A stretch of DNA of 64,000 nt from Acidobacteriota bacterium (GCA_016710075.1 JADJLO010000025.1:1-64000); one strand, 5' to 3'. Positions 27,461-37,930 are shown, counted from the stretch's first letter. The notes: a model not told the origin generated them from the sequence alone. Numbers and translations are program-made.

Positions 27461-28718
27461 TCAATTTCTGATTCTATAGAGCATCTCTCCGGCTTTCGGC
27501 ACCAGAAGAATTCCTTCTTCCTCTCGATCTCTCCAATCGTCGAAATTGATGGTTTGAGGATCAAGGTATCCGAGATTGACTTTTCGACATCGATCTTCAG
27601 GAATCCCCGTGGCCAGCGTCACCTTTATTCTTGGAGATTCAATCCCGTTCATTTCGTCGAACGAGCCGATTCCGCGCAGATGCGTGCTGTGAGCAATCAC
27701 TCCCCATGGATGATGCTTGAATTTATCCCATTGTTTAACGAAGTAATCTCTTACGTGATACCCGATCTCATCGAGCAGCTTGCCGTGTGTGTAGCTGATC
27801 TCGGTTATGTGAGGAGCGTAGATAACCACTTCCCCGCCATCCGCGATGGCCGGTTCAAGCTTGTACATTCCCTTGGCGGCAGTCCAGATATCGTCATAAA
27901 GATGCGGCATGACGGAGAGCACGCGCTTGAATGGCCGATCAACCCAGTGGATGTGTATTTGTGATGAAAGCTCTGTCGCGGCCTGCCAGGATTCTTCCGG
28001 TGAACCAATATACAAACCGGCAAGCGAATCCCCCTTGACGACCATGCTGAAGCAGAGTGTAGGCTTCTTTATCAGGCCGGCAGCCCTGTCTATCAGACGC
28101 CTGACGGGTGTTGACCCGGTCCCGATCAATTTCATAACTCGTGATCAAGGCACCAAGCCAGTGCGAGAAATTGATCACCTCGGGACCGCTGATTCCGGGA
28201 AAGAAATATTTATTGCCGCCGGAAAATCCGACCACTTCGTGTGGGAAGACTGGCCCGCAGATGAAGATCTGATCATAATCAAAAATCAGCTTGTTGAGCC
28301 TGACAGCCAAAGTCTGTCGTAACCTGCCGTTGGATAATTCGACGATCTCAGCCTCGGATATCTCCCCGAGTTCAATCATCTGATCCGGCAGGTCCCAGCG
28401 GTGATTGTAAATCCCGACATTGCCATACTCTTCCAATCTCTGCGCGGATGATAAGCCGACGAGTTGGCCGATAGCCTCTTCGCTCATCGGCTGATGCGTT
28501 CCAAGCGCGATCAGGTAATCGAGTTTGGCGACCCGCTTGCCGATGATCTCCTTGAAGAGCCGGAACATGAGCGGGATTGGAGCAGTTCTTGTCCCATCGG
28601 GAATAATGACGATGACGCGCCTGCCATCCAGTTCAACCCCGTCGAGAGCCTTCATCATCAGCTCGCGGATGAGTGTGTCTGTCAGGTATTCAACTGTCGA
28701 CCCTTTGCCAATGAGCAT
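27461..28718 (-). CDS. LarA-family (nickel-pincer) racemase/epimerase (frameshifted)
   Basis: LarA-type proteins use a nickel-pincer nucleotide to racemise 2-hydroxyacids. The two pieces join by removing one base near 28120-28132 (...HWLGALITSYE to IIGTGSTPVRRLIDRAA), giving about 418 residues, the family length. DUF2088 landmarks are VIIPDGTRTAP, LIALGTHQPMSEE, FICGPVFPHEVVGFSGGNKYFFPGISGPEVI and, after the join, the C-terminal domain. The start ATG is four bases past the fructuronate-reductase stop, so the two are translationally close. Being next to UxaE and UxuB-type genes, it may act on a sugar acid rather than lactate; that is inference. No larB, larC or larE is in the window. Confidence 0.82.
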
Positions 28719-28721
28719 GAA

Positions 28722-29561
28722 TCAGACCCCGCTATATGCCGAAAATCCGCCGTCCACCGGCAGAACGATTCCGGTGACAAATGCAGATGCCGGTGACAGA
28801 AGCCACAACATCGGACCGATGAGATCACCCGGATCGCCAAAACGACCCATCGGTGTATGGGAGATGATGCTTTTCCCTCGATCGGTCAGATCACCGGTTT
28901 CAGGATTGACAAGCAGATTTCGATTTTGTTCACCCAGGAAGAAGCCCGGTGCAAGCGCGTTGACACGCAGTTTCGCCGAGTATTGTTGAGCCAGATGGAC
29001 CGCAAGCCATTGAGTAAAGTTGTTTATCCCGGCTTTGGCGGCTGAATAGCCGATCACTTTGGTCAGCGGTCTCATCGCACTCATTGAAGAGATATTGAGA
29101 ATGACACCTTCACCCTGCTCTGCCATCTGCCGGCCAAAAACCTGGCAAGGAAGAATGGTTCCCAGCATGTTCAAATCGAAGACATAACGCAGGGCGCCCT
29201 CAGGCAAATTGAAGAACGTCAGATCCGGCCTGGTGGTGGCTTGAGGATTGTTGCCTCCCGCGCCATTGATCAATGCGTCGATGCGCCCGAATTCGTCGAG
29301 GACCTTACGGGTCGCGATCTCAAGTGACCCCTGATTTAAGACATCTCCTTCGACAACAATCGCAGATCCCGGGCCATCCATCTCGTCGATCAGGGCTTCT
29401 CCCTTTTCAACATGCCGGGCAAGGATAGCAACGTTTCCTCCACATCCCACCAAAGCTTTGGCCATGGCGCTGCATAGAATACCGGTTCCACCTGTGATGA
29501 TTATCGAGCGACCGGTAAAATCGTACATCTTCAGCAATTCTGTCAAATTCATATTTGTCAT
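28722..29561 (-). CDS. uxuB: SDR-type D-mannonate oxidoreductase (fructuronate reductase)
   Basis: The protein should reduce D-fructuronate to D-mannonate with NAD(P)H. It is 279 residues from the ATG at 29561. The Rossmann motif is IITGGTGILCSAMA, the catalytic pair is in GYSAAKAGI, and INGAGGNNPQAT is typical. The C-terminal part (PGFFLGEQNRNLL... PMGRFGDPGDLIGPMLWLLS... VDGGFSAYSGV) strongly recalls the Bacillus YjmF/UxuB SDR class rather than general SDRs. A longer in-frame start overlaps the end of the upstream epimerase gene and is rejected. It lies between uxaE and the LarA-like gene, all on the same strand. Confidence 0.85.
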   Translation of the reverse strand: MTNMNLTELLKMYDFTGRSIIITGGTGILCSAMAKALVGCGGNVAILARHVEKGEALIDEMDGPGSAIVVEGDVLNQGSLEIATRKVLDEFGRIDALINGAGGNNPQATTRPDLTFFNLPEGALRYVFDLNMLGTILPCQVFGRQMAEQGEGVILNISSMSAMRPLTKVIGYSAAKAGINNFTQWLAVHLAQQYSAKLRVNALAPGFFLGEQNRNLLVNPETGDLTDRGKSIISHTPMGRFGDPGDLIGPMLWLLSPASAFVTGIVLPVDGGFSAYSGV

Positions 29562-29580
29562 ATTTATATAACCAAAAGAG

Positions 29581-31108
29581 TTAATTGCCGGCTTTCCGGA
29601 TTTCTCCGAATGGCGAAAAGTGCCTGCTGAAATGCGACTCGACCATTCCGTAATATGCCTCCTCGTTGCCTCTGAGCGTTTCAAAGAACGGCTCGCGAAA
29701 ATCCGGGTGATTCAAAACCGACCCGAAGGTTATGCAAAATCTCTCTGGCGATGGAAATCATCGAGCAGGCTGTTCAATCGCTCATCATCCAGTCCCGCAA
29801 TATTGGCATCATTTCCGCTCTCGCGGAGACGTGATAACTTGCCCGGTCAACCGGATACCTCTCCCGTGCAAAAGCCAAAATATCACGGAATAACCGGGGA
29901 TTGACCAGACTGATAGTCCTCAAGGCTTCCAGATAACTGGTGCCTGCCGTCTTCAGGTGAACCATTTCACCGGCCAGATGTGAGGCTATCGGATAGATGC
30001 TGAATTTATCCGATCCGGAGTGCAGGCTCAGCTTGTAAGGTCCGAACTCCCTGGATATGGCAAGATGCGTGGCAAACGAGCGTTCGAATTCCCCTAGATC
30101 ACCGATGTAATCCACTCCTTTCTCGAAAGTGCCGACATAACGCGGCGCCAGAGAGACCCACTTGACTCCAAGCCTCCTGAGCTCATGCGCAATATAAATG
30201 TGTTCAGCCGGGCTGGTGACCGTCTCAGTCTCGTCGACACTCATCTCCAGTTCGAAATCGCGTTCTCCCATGACAAAAGACAGGTGCCGATACATTCTCA
30301 CTGTATGAGCCACCACTCGTCCATATTTTGCAGCAGCTCGCATCAGATCCTCTTCACTGATGCCGAGGCGCGCTTTGCCGGGATCGATCGGCTTGCCCAG
30401 CAGTGATCTGGTATCCGCCCAGGTGGTCTCAAGATCCTCCCACGGCAGCTTTTCAAGCTTACCTTTCAAAACTTCGGGTGAAGCGTTATTGGCTTCATTA
30501 TCGACGTGATCTCCGGGATCGATCGTGTAGAAAGTAAAACCCGCTGCAGCGCATGAATCAATGTCCTGCGTGCTCTTCAGGTGATCGGCATCCGCGCCGA
30601 AGCCGGCTCTCCAGCCTTCCTGTAATACACCCCAGAGCGCATCGTCCATCACTATTTGAGGCGAACGACCGGTTCGCGCATTCTCGCGGATCGATTGCTG
30701 CGCAAAAATCGGAGCCATCGTTGAATGCCGGATCGCTCTTACATGACCAGGCGTAGCCAGACCAAGCCTGTCACCGCAACCGGCCGATTTTTTCAGCCCC
30801 AGTGTCCGCGGAATCAGAAAGGGCAGCCTGTCCCTGAGAACCGCTGCATTGTTCGAACTCAGCTCGCACAGCTTCAATAAAGCCTCTTGCGGCCCACTTG
30901 TCATTCCCGATATCTCACCGGAAAAATCGTCAAACTTGATGGCCGACTGCGTCAGAACTCCAAGCCTCTTTTTTGCCCCCTTTCCGGCCAGAAAATAGAG
31001 CACGCCTTCTTTTCCTGTCAGCGACTTCGGATAAACAGGCAAACCGATTTGATCTCCAATCGAACCGGCAATTCCCCCGGCGCTGTGATCATCCAAAGAA
31101 GGATGCAA
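29581..31108 (-). CDS. uxaE: Tagaturonate epimerase family protein (multiple frameshifts near the 3' end)
   Basis: UxaE converts D-tagaturonate to D-fructuronate in galacturonate catabolism. The main frame (stop at 29774) shows LGLATPGHVRAIR, AGFGADADHLKST, VDETETVTSPAEHIYIAHEL, KLSLHSGSDKFSIYP and HLKTAGTSYLEALR. Past its stop the family tail resumes in other frames: GLDDERLNSLLDDFH, then TFGSVLNHPDFREPFFETLRG and HFSRHFSPFGEIRKAGN, stopping at 29583. One missing base (about 29800-29820) and two extra bases (about 29720-29740) restore about 508 residues, an exact multiple of three. The start is uncertain: TTG at 31108 without a visible SD. Three indels in about 100 bases suggest poor consensus or decay. 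Confidence 0.78.
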
Positions 31109-31112
31109 AATC

Positions 31113-31129
31113 AGCTGATTTCATCAGCT
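31113..31129. promoter_or_regulatory. Short perfect palindrome upstream of uxaE
   Basis: AGCTGAT-ttc-ATCAGCT is a perfect 7-3-7 inverted repeat just ahead of the presumed uxaE start. It could be an operator for a regulator of the uronate genes, or a leader hairpin. No regulator gene is adjacent. Confidence 0.3.
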
Positions 31130-31317
31130 CAATTATTCCTACTGACATCGATGATTATCCCCCCATATCAATAAAAACGGTGATTCAATTGATTAATCGA
31201 AGATTACGATATTCTGTTTGGTATGACCAGCCTGCTAAAGCTATCATTTCAATCCGACAAAGCGTCATTATCGCAATTGAAAAATAAACCAAAACGAAAA
31301 TCCTGGAGGAATTCAAA

Positions 31318-31774
31318 ATGAAAAAAATTAGTCTGTTGGTTATCGGGCTGGCGATCGGAATTGGATTGAGCACAGCAGTGACGTACAGCAAGGGCCCGGT
31401 ACGACGCTACATCAATCTTCCAAACAGAAACGTTCAGGCGCCATTCAGCGATGGAGTGCTGGTCGGCAACACGCTTTACCTGGCAGGCCGTCTCGGAATA
31501 GATCCGAAGACCAACAAGATTCCGGATGATGTCGAGCAGGAAGCACGTCTAATGATAGACGGCTTCCAAGGCAACCCTTGCCGAGGCCGGAATGACGATG
31601 GATGATATCGCCACGGTGACAATCTATTGTCCTGATTTGACGCTCTTCGACAGGTTCAATGCCGTATATCGAACCTACTACGCTAAAAACTTCCCGGCGC
31701 GGGCCTTCATCGGGTCAGGCCCGCTTCTTCGTGGAGCTCATTTCGAAATGCAGGCCATTGCGGTCAAGCAATAA
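31318..31774 (+). CDS. RidA (YjgF/YER057c) family protein with N-terminal export signal (frameshifted)
   Basis: RidA proteins deaminate reactive enamines or imines, normally in the cytosol. This one begins MKKISLLVIGLAIGIGLSTAV, a signal peptide or anchor, after CTGGAGGAA. Removing one base in TTCCAA (31564-31569) joins ...EQEARLMIDGF to KATLAEAGMTMDDIATVTIYC, giving about 151 residues. Family signatures present are PFSDGVLVGNTLYLAGRLGID and the C-terminal PARAFIGSGPLLRGAHFEMQAIA. The catalytic arginine of RidA is expected in the RA segment. It lies divergent to the uronate block and convergent with the PQQ-repeat gene (4-base gap). Exported RidA homologues of unclear role exist in several phyla. 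Confidence 0.82.
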
Positions 31775-31778
31775 TGAA

Positions 31779-33080
31779 TCACTTGGCCCTGACATCGTAA
31801 CTTGTCAGCATTCCCTGATTCCTGATGTAAAGCCTGCCGCCTGAGATCACAGGATGGGCCCAACTGTGATAGCCCTGATCGGCTATCTGGAAACGGCCCT
31901 TCTCCCTGTAGCCTTCCGGCGTGGCATCGGCCAGACCAACGGTATTATCTTCACCCATCAGGTATAGCATTCCGTCGGCATAGGATATAGCCCCTTTGCC
32001 GACGCTACGGTGACTCCACATTTTCTTACCAGTATTAAATTCAATGCAGGTGAGAATGCTGTTGGAAAACCCGTAAAGATAACCATTGACGAGGACGACG
32101 CCGCCGTGGTGGTTCATCATATCCCTGGTAAAGTAAATTTCACGCGAACGAATTTCGCCGTTTTCGGGGCTCAAAGCCAGCAGTGCGCCTCCCGTATCAT
32201 AATTCGACGTGAAGAAGACCTTATTGTCCGAGTACACCGGTGTCGCGCAGTTGGCAGTGCCGTTGGCGGCTCTTCTGTAGGACCACATCAACTTACCGTC
32301 ACTGGCCCTGACGCCAACGGCAGCCTTCGAGGTGAAGTTCATGACGGTTCTGATTCCGGAGATATCGGCAACAATGCTTGAAGAATACCCGGCCGAATCG
32401 CTCAAGTCCTTCGCCGCCCATATCTTCTTTCCCGTCAGCTTATCCAGGGCTACGATACCGGCGCCTCTGCCACCGGGCGAAACAAACAGGCGATCTCCAT
32501 CGATCAACGGCGATTCACTGATAAGCCAGTAGGGATTTTCTCCACCGAATTCCTTGAGGATGTTCTTGTTCCATAACCTCCCGCCATCTGACGCTTTGAG
32601 ACAGGCAAGATCACCGTTTTCAGTGAGGACGTATACTTTGTCACCATCTATCGTCGGCGTCGATCTTGGCCCATTGCCGCGACCTTCCTTGACTTTGGGT
32701 CCCAGCGCCGCCGACCAGACGATTCTTCCATCAGCGCGGTTGAGCGAATAAATGACGCTTGCCTCTCCCCGCGTCCCCTGCACATATACCCTTTCACCAA
32801 TCACCGCCATTGAACCATAACCCTCTCCAAGCCCCGTTATCGACCAGAGCTGCGCCGGACCTGTCGCAGGCCATTGCTTGAGCAACCCGGTCTCTCTTGA
32901 CATCCCATCCCTGCCTGGACCTCGCCATTGCGGCCAGTCTGAAGCCACTCCAGCCACCCCGGCCACCCCGGCCACCCCAGCCACCCCTGGGGCACCTGTG
33001 GTTAAGCTCGTTAGCGCCGTTAACGCCGTTGCCAGTGTCACCATCAATATCATCAGTCGCTTATTCCGGTTCTGTTTCAA
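31779..33080 (-). CDS. Secreted PQQ-binding-like beta-propeller repeat protein
   Basis: A protein of about 433 residues built of PQQ/quinoprotein-type blades, for example WPQWRGPGRDGMS, VIYSLNRADGRIVWSA, LACLKASDGGRLWNKN, IVALDKLTGKKIWAAKD and CIEFNTGKKMWSH. The fold resembles BamB and the propellers of secreted planctomycete and acidobacterial proteins; cofactor binding is not implied. The preferred start is the TTG at 33080, six bases after GGGGAG, which yields a clean signal peptide (MKQNRNKRLMILMVTLATAL...); an ATG at 33107 has no SD. Between signal and propeller lies a (GVA)n tract encoded by a 9-base tandem repeat. Confidence 0.87.
   Translation of the reverse strand: MKQNRNKRLMILMVTLATALTALTSLTTGAPGVAGVAGVAGVAGVASDWPQWRGPGRDGMSRETGLLKQWPATGPAQLWSITGLGEGYGSMAVIGERVYVQGTRGEASVIYSLNRADGRIVWSAALGPKVKEGRGNGPRSTPTIDGDKVYVLTENGDLACLKASDGGRLWNKNILKEFGGENPYWLISESPLIDGDRLFVSPGGRGAGIVALDKLTGKKIWAAKDLSDSAGYSSSIVADISGIRTVMNFTSKAAVGVRASDGKLMWSYRRAANGTANCATPVYSDNKVFFTSNYDTGGALLALSPENGEIRSREIYFTRDMMNHHGGVVLVNGYLYGFSNSILTCIEFNTGKKMWSHRSVGKGAISYADGMLYLMGEDNTVGLADATPEGYREKGRFQIADQGYHSWAHPVISGGRLYIRNQGMLTSYDVRAK
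32944..32988. repeat. 9-base tandem repeat inside the PQQ-repeat gene
   Basis: Five tandem copies of GCCACCCCG with small variations encode Gly-Val-Ala repeats just after the signal peptide. The tract is in frame, so unit gain or loss changes linker length without a frameshift. Confidence 0.8.
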
Positions 33081-33107
33081 AATATTCTCCCCTCTCTTTT
33101 TATACAT

Positions 33108-33609
33108 GCTCTATAAAACTCTGCTCTCATTTGAGCACGTCACTCCTCATCCATTCAATTCATTTACTTAAGTCTCAACTCAGAACTTCCAGATTATATT
33201 CTATGACATCCATGCCTTCATCTCCTTCAGGCCACTGGAAGGCAGATGAGCGTTTTTTTATTTTGCGTCCCCAAAAAAGCGGTTTCAAATGTTCAGTAAA
33301 GATTAATTAGAAACTTGGAGAATAATTAAGAGGTTACGGTTATAATGTGTTTTAGAAAATGACCTTGACTCGTATTCAGGTGGGTGCGGCAAAGTGATTG
33401 AGTGAGATTGAGTATAGTTGTTTCAAATGTCGGTGAGGCGGTGAGAGTAAAGGTGAGAGTTATCTGCACGCCTGATACGAGAAGAATCTGCATCATTGCG
33501 GCTCTGAATCCAGAGTTCAAAAGAAGATCGTGTATTGAGCAGATTCAGGATCTAAAAACTTACAAATCAGAAATTGTTCGAAGACGAGCTTCGGCAAGGA
33601 GTTTAAGCT
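33108..33609. other. Intergenic region without recognisable gene
   Basis: About 500 bases between the divergent PQQ-repeat and M48 genes. Short open frames exist on both strands but none has family-like sequence or a good ribosome binding site. It must hold promoters for both neighbours; none stands out. Confidence 0.4.
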
Positions 33610-34705
33610 ATGAGACCATTCCCGAACCAGGCGCCGTTGTGGCTTGCTTTCGGTCTAGCTCTAACGTTGACACCTGCTTTTGCGCAAACCGGCGCAACCA
33701 AGCCGGGCGCACCTGAAGTCAAAACATCTGCCAGGAAAGAACCTCTTGCAGAATATGAAAATCCTGAGCTTATAGGCAAAAGAAACATCAATAAGCTGCA
33801 GATCAATTTTTATTCATTCGACAAGGAAGTCGCCATTGGCCGTCAATTCGCACAAGAGGTGGACCGTTCCGCCAAGATTGTCGAAGATCCGATCATCGTC
33901 GAATACATCAACAAAGTCGGCCAGAATCTGGTGCTGCATTCCGACGCCAAAGTCCCCTTCACCATCAAGGTCATAGACAGCGATGAAATCAATGCCTTTG
34001 CATTGCCTGGTGGATTTTTTTACGTCAACAAAGGTTTGGTCCTTGCCGCCGACAATGAAGCGGAGCTGGCGGGACCGATGTCGCATGAGATCGCGCACGT
34101 TGCCGCAAGGCATGGAGTCGAACAGGCATCAAAGGGACAGATCGTCAACTGGGGCTCACTGCCGCTGATTTTTCTCGGCGGCTGGGGAGGGTTTGCTGTC
34201 CGACAGGCTGCGAGTCTGGCAATCCCTATGGGGTTTCTGAAGTTCAATCGAAGCGCAGAGTATGAAGCCGACAGTCTCGGCGTTCAATATCTCTGGGCAT
34301 CCGGGTATGACCCACAGTACGATGGCAACGTTCTTCGAGAAGCTGCAGGCCCAGGAGAAGAAGAAACCTGGAACGGTCTCCAGAATTTTCAGCACGCATC
34401 CCATGGTTGGAGACCGCATCGAGAAGGTCAATGCGCTGATATCCCGATTCCCCGACAAAAGCGAATACACGATCAACACTTCAGAATTCACTCAGGTCAA
34501 AAACCGGCTGATATCGATGACCAATGCCAAATCCATCGGAGGCCGTGGTGGAGCGGTCTCTGAAGCCGAGGCCAAACGCCCGACGCTCAAGAAACGCCAG
34601 CCTGGAGCTCCAGAAGGGACAGATGCTGGAACCGGCACCGGGCAGACTGAAGACAAGGGTGCGGGCGACAGGCCAACTCTCCGTAAAAAGAGGCTCGACC
34701 ACTAA
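33610..34705 (+). CDS. M48-family zinc metalloprotease, exported (frameshifted)
   Basis: A BepA/LoiP-like periplasmic protease of about 364 residues after repair. AAGGAG precedes the ATG; the signal peptide is MRPFPNQAPLWLAFGLALTLTPAFA. The zinc site is His159-Glu160-x-x-His163 (MSHEIAHVAARHG), with the third ligand in SAEYEADSLG (217-221). Removing one base near 34311-34318 joins ...LWASGYDP to STMATFFEKLQAQEKKKPG and the canonical downstream segment FSTHPMVGDRIEKV. The C-terminus is Lys/Arg/Gly-rich with PTLKKRQPGAP and PTLRKKRLDH repeats. It probably serves in outer-membrane protein quality control; that role is inferred from the family. Confidence 0.83.
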
Positions 34706-34750
34706 ACCACCAACTCCATAATCTCAATCAGGCATACACGGTTTTTGAGA

Positions 34751-34786
34751 TTAAGGGGCGGAATCCATCAGGGTTCTGCCCCTTAA
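34751..34786 (+). terminator. Possible terminator hairpin after the M48 protease
   Basis: TTAAGGGGC-G-GAA (34751-34763) pairs with TTC-T-GCCCCTTAA (34774-34786), a strong stem with one mismatch, but only CCTTTCT follows. A weaker TAATCTCAA/TTGAGATTA hairpin lies just upstream. Possibly factor-dependent or bidirectional. Confidence 0.5.
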
Positions 34787-35029
34787 CCTTTCTGTTACAG
34801 AAACTTATTTCAATTGATTGTAAAAACAACGTTGAAATTGTCATAGAGCTGAGTGTACCATTAAGCCGCTTCAACAAAGATCATATTTCCAAGACCTGTA
34901 GACGTATAGGTAATTCAACCATTTACTCATTGATTCTGGCAAACAGCATTCAGCAGGTTTCTCGTCGCCGGCATGAGGCAATGACCGTCGTAATTCATCT
35001 GCACTAATATCGAGCTCAGGAGGCAGCGA

Positions 35030-35512
35030 GTGAGAATCTCTATTTCAATTAACGGTGTCAAACATGATGCCGATGTTGAACCAAGACTTTTATTGGTTCA
35101 TTTCATCCGCGATCTGGCAGGTTTAACCGGGACGCACATTGGGTGTGAGACATCTATTTGCGGCGCCTGCACGGTCCTGATGGATGGCAAGCCGGTGAAA
35201 TGCTGCGCCATCCTTGCAGTCCAGGCTGATGGATCGGAAATAACGACGATCGAGGGCCTTGCAGACGAGGGCAGGCTTCATCCAATTCAGGAGGGATTCT
35301 GGGAATGTCATGGTCTGCAGTGTGGATATTGCACACCAGGCATGATTATGTCCGCCTATGGCCTGCTTCAGGAGAATCCCGACCCAACAGAAGACGAAAT
35401 AAGGCATGGTCTTGAAGGGAATCTATGCCGTTGCACCGGTTACCAGCACATCGTTGATGCAGTCAGGCACGCATCCAGGCAGATGGCCGCTAAAGCCGTG
35501 AAAGCAGGATGA
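35030..35512 (+). CDS. coxS: (2Fe-2S)-binding small subunit of a xanthine-oxidase-family molybdenum hydroxylase (CoxS-like)
   Basis: The iron-sulfur subunit passes electrons between the Mo centre and FAD. It is 160 residues, starting at GTG after CAGGAGG. The plant-type cluster ligands are Cys39, Cys44, Cys47 and Cys58 or 59 (GCETSICGACTVLMDG); the second cluster uses Cys98, Cys101 (QCGYCTPGM), Cys133 and Cys135 (LCRCTGYQHI). It is followed after 16 bases by the Mo-binding large subunit and then the FAD subunit. The order S-L-M differs from the classic M-S-L of form I CO dehydrogenase. Confidence 0.93.
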   Translation: MRISISINGVKHDADVEPRLLLVHFIRDLAGLTGTHIGCETSICGACTVLMDGKPVKCCAILAVQADGSEITTIEGLADEGRLHPIQEGFWECHGLQCGYCTPGMIMSAYGLLQENPDPTEDEIRHGLEGNLCRCTGYQHIVDAVRHASRQMAAKAVKAG

Positions 35513-35528
35513 TAAAGGAGATAGGCAA

Positions 35529-37854
35529 ATGTCTTTCCTCGCAAAATATATCGGGCAGAAGGTCCGGAGAACCGAAGATCCACGGCTTATTCAGGGCATC
35601 GGTCATTACGTTGACGATATCAAACTGGCTGATACGCTTCATGTGGTGATCCTTCGCAGCACTCATGCGCACGCGAAAATCAATTCAATCGATCTGGAAG
35701 CGGCGAAGAGTTCACCGGGTGTCGTGGCCGTATACACCGGCAAGGATGTTGAGGGCAGGGTCGGGTTTGTTCCCTGTGCGGCGGCACTCCCGGACTTGAA
35801 AGTTCCCAAATACCCGGTGCTCGCCCAGGGCAAGGTCATTTTTGTAGGCCAGCCTGTGGCCGCAATAGTTGCGACCGATAAATACAAGGCCCGTGATGCC
35901 GCCGACTTGATCGATATCGATTACGACCCGCTTGATGTAGTGACCGATCCGGAGGCTGCTGTACAAGCCGACAGCTCCGTGATTCATGAAGAATTTGGAA
36001 CCAATATCGCATTTCACCATTCGGCCGGCACCGGAGACATCGAAGCGGCATTCAAACAGGCAGACAGGATTGTCTCTGAAAAGCTATATCATCAGCGGCT
36101 GGCGCCGGTTGCGCTGGAACCGAGGGGAGTCCTCGCTCATTACCTGCCGGGCGAACAACAGATGACCCTCTGGTCATCAACCCAGATACCGCACCTCATG
36201 CGCACACAGGTTGCGCTCATGCTCGGAATCAACGAAAACAGATTGAGGGTGATAGCCCCTGAAGTCGGGGGAGGATTCGGCAGCAAGTTGAATGTCTATG
36301 CGGAAGAGGCGCTGCTTGGCTGGATTTCAATGCAATTGAAAAAGCCAGTAAAGTGGATAGAGTCGAGACGAGAAAACATGACCTCGACGATCCACGGAAG
36401 GTCGCAGTCAGGCACCGTCGAGATGGCGGTCAAGAATGACGGAACGCTGCTCGGGCTCAAGTATCAAGTCATAGCGGATATGGGTGCGTACCTGCAGCTT
36501 TTGACTCCCGCCATCCCCACCCTGACGGGTCTCATGCTATCGGGTTGTTACAAGATTCCGGCGATTTCAATGCAGTGCACTGGTGTCTTTACCAACCGCA
36601 TGTCCACGGATGCCTACCGTGGCGCGGGACGGCCGGAAGCGACATACCTTGTCGAAAGGATCATGGACTGCGTCGCGCTGGAATTGAAAATGGATCCGGT
36701 TGAACTCCGGCGCAAAAACTTTCCCAAACCCGAAGAATTCCCCTTCGCGACTGCAACCGGACTCTTCTACGACTCCGGCGATTACGAGAAATCACTCGCC
36801 CGTGCTCTGGAAATGTCCGACTACCAAAAACTTCGAGCTGAACAGAGCGAAGCGCGAAAGCAGGGGCGCTATCTCGGAATAGGCGTTTCGACCTACGTCG
36901 AAATCTGCGCCATGGGTCCATCGATCGCCCTTCCGGCCGGCGGATGGGAGAGCGCAACCGTGCGCGTCGAACCGACCGGAAAAGTGACGGTCATGACTGG
37001 AATCTCCCCGCACGGTCAGGGTGAAGAAACGTCTTTCGCTCAGATCGTCGGCGACATGCTCGGTGTCGACATGGATGACGTTCTGGTCATCCATGGAGAT
37101 ACATCGATCGTTCAGTACGGAATCGGAACCTTCGGCAGCCGCGGACTTGCCGTCGGCGGCGCGGCCCTCGCCTGCGCCCTGGATAAGGTTGTCGCAAAAG
37201 CCAGAAAACTGGCGGCTCATATTTTACAGACCGATGAATCAAGCCTGACTTTCGAAAACGGCAGGTTTGTCGGCGCCCCCAATGACAGCTCGATAACCAT
37301 TCAGGAAATTGCCCAGGCAGCACACACTGCTCACAACATCCCCCCTGACTTCGAGCCAGGCCTGGTCGCGACCCATTTCTTTGAGCCCAAAAATTTCACC
37401 TTCCCCTTTGGTTCTCATCTGCGTGGTCGAGGTCGACAGGGAGACCGGCGAGGTCAAGGTGCTTCGATATATCGCCGTTGACGATTGCGGCAAACAGATC
37501 AATCCCCTGCTGGTAGCCGGGCAGATCCATGGCGGGATCGCGCAGGGCCTCGCTCAGGCGTTATACGAAGAAGTGGTATATGATGAGAACGGTCAATTGC
37601 TGACCGGGGAGTTGATGGACTATGCGGTTCCCAAGGCCTTCCAGCTTCCGAGATATGAGTGCGACCACACTGAGACTCCAACGGATGTCAATCCTCTTGG
37701 CGCCAAGGGTGCCGGTGAGGCAGGAACGATCGGCGCTACTCCGGCAGTGGCCAACGCAGTGATCGATGCACTTTCGCCATTTGGCGTCAAACACATCGAT
37801 CTGCCGCTCAAACCCGAGAAGCTGTGGAGACTGATGAATTCACCGTCTTCATAA
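35529..37854 (+). CDS. coxL: Molybdenum-binding large subunit, form II CO-dehydrogenase-like (CoxL-like, frameshifted)
   Basis: The Mo-cofactor subunit, about 774 residues after repair. The active-site loop reads AYRGAGR at 362-368, the signature of form II or putative CODH and related hydroxylases, not the AYXCSFR of true form I CO dehydrogenase. Removing one base near 37411-37422 joins ...FTFPFGSH to CVVEVDRETGEVKVLRY, after which the catalytic-Glu motif GAKGAGEAGTIGATPAV follows as expected. The N-terminus has GQKVRRTEDPRLIQGIGHYVDD. AAAGGAGAT precedes the ATG. The substrate is uncertain: CO at low activity, or an aldehyde or aromatic heterocycle. Confidence 0.85.
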
Positions 37855-37930
37855 TAGTCAGGATCAGGATCAAGCAAGCAGCAGATAGTCGGAACAATCT
37901 CTCGATAGCCGTTTCAATGACAGGAGTCCT

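Noticed and set aside
27029..27964. Plus-strand open frame opposite the MopB and LarA-like genes (311 codons)
   Set aside because: It spans the junction of two well-supported minus-strand genes and shows no protein family features.
33402..33716. Small plus-strand gene overlapping the start of the M48 protease
   Set aside because: It overlaps the signal peptide region in another frame, lacks a ribosome binding site and resembles no family.
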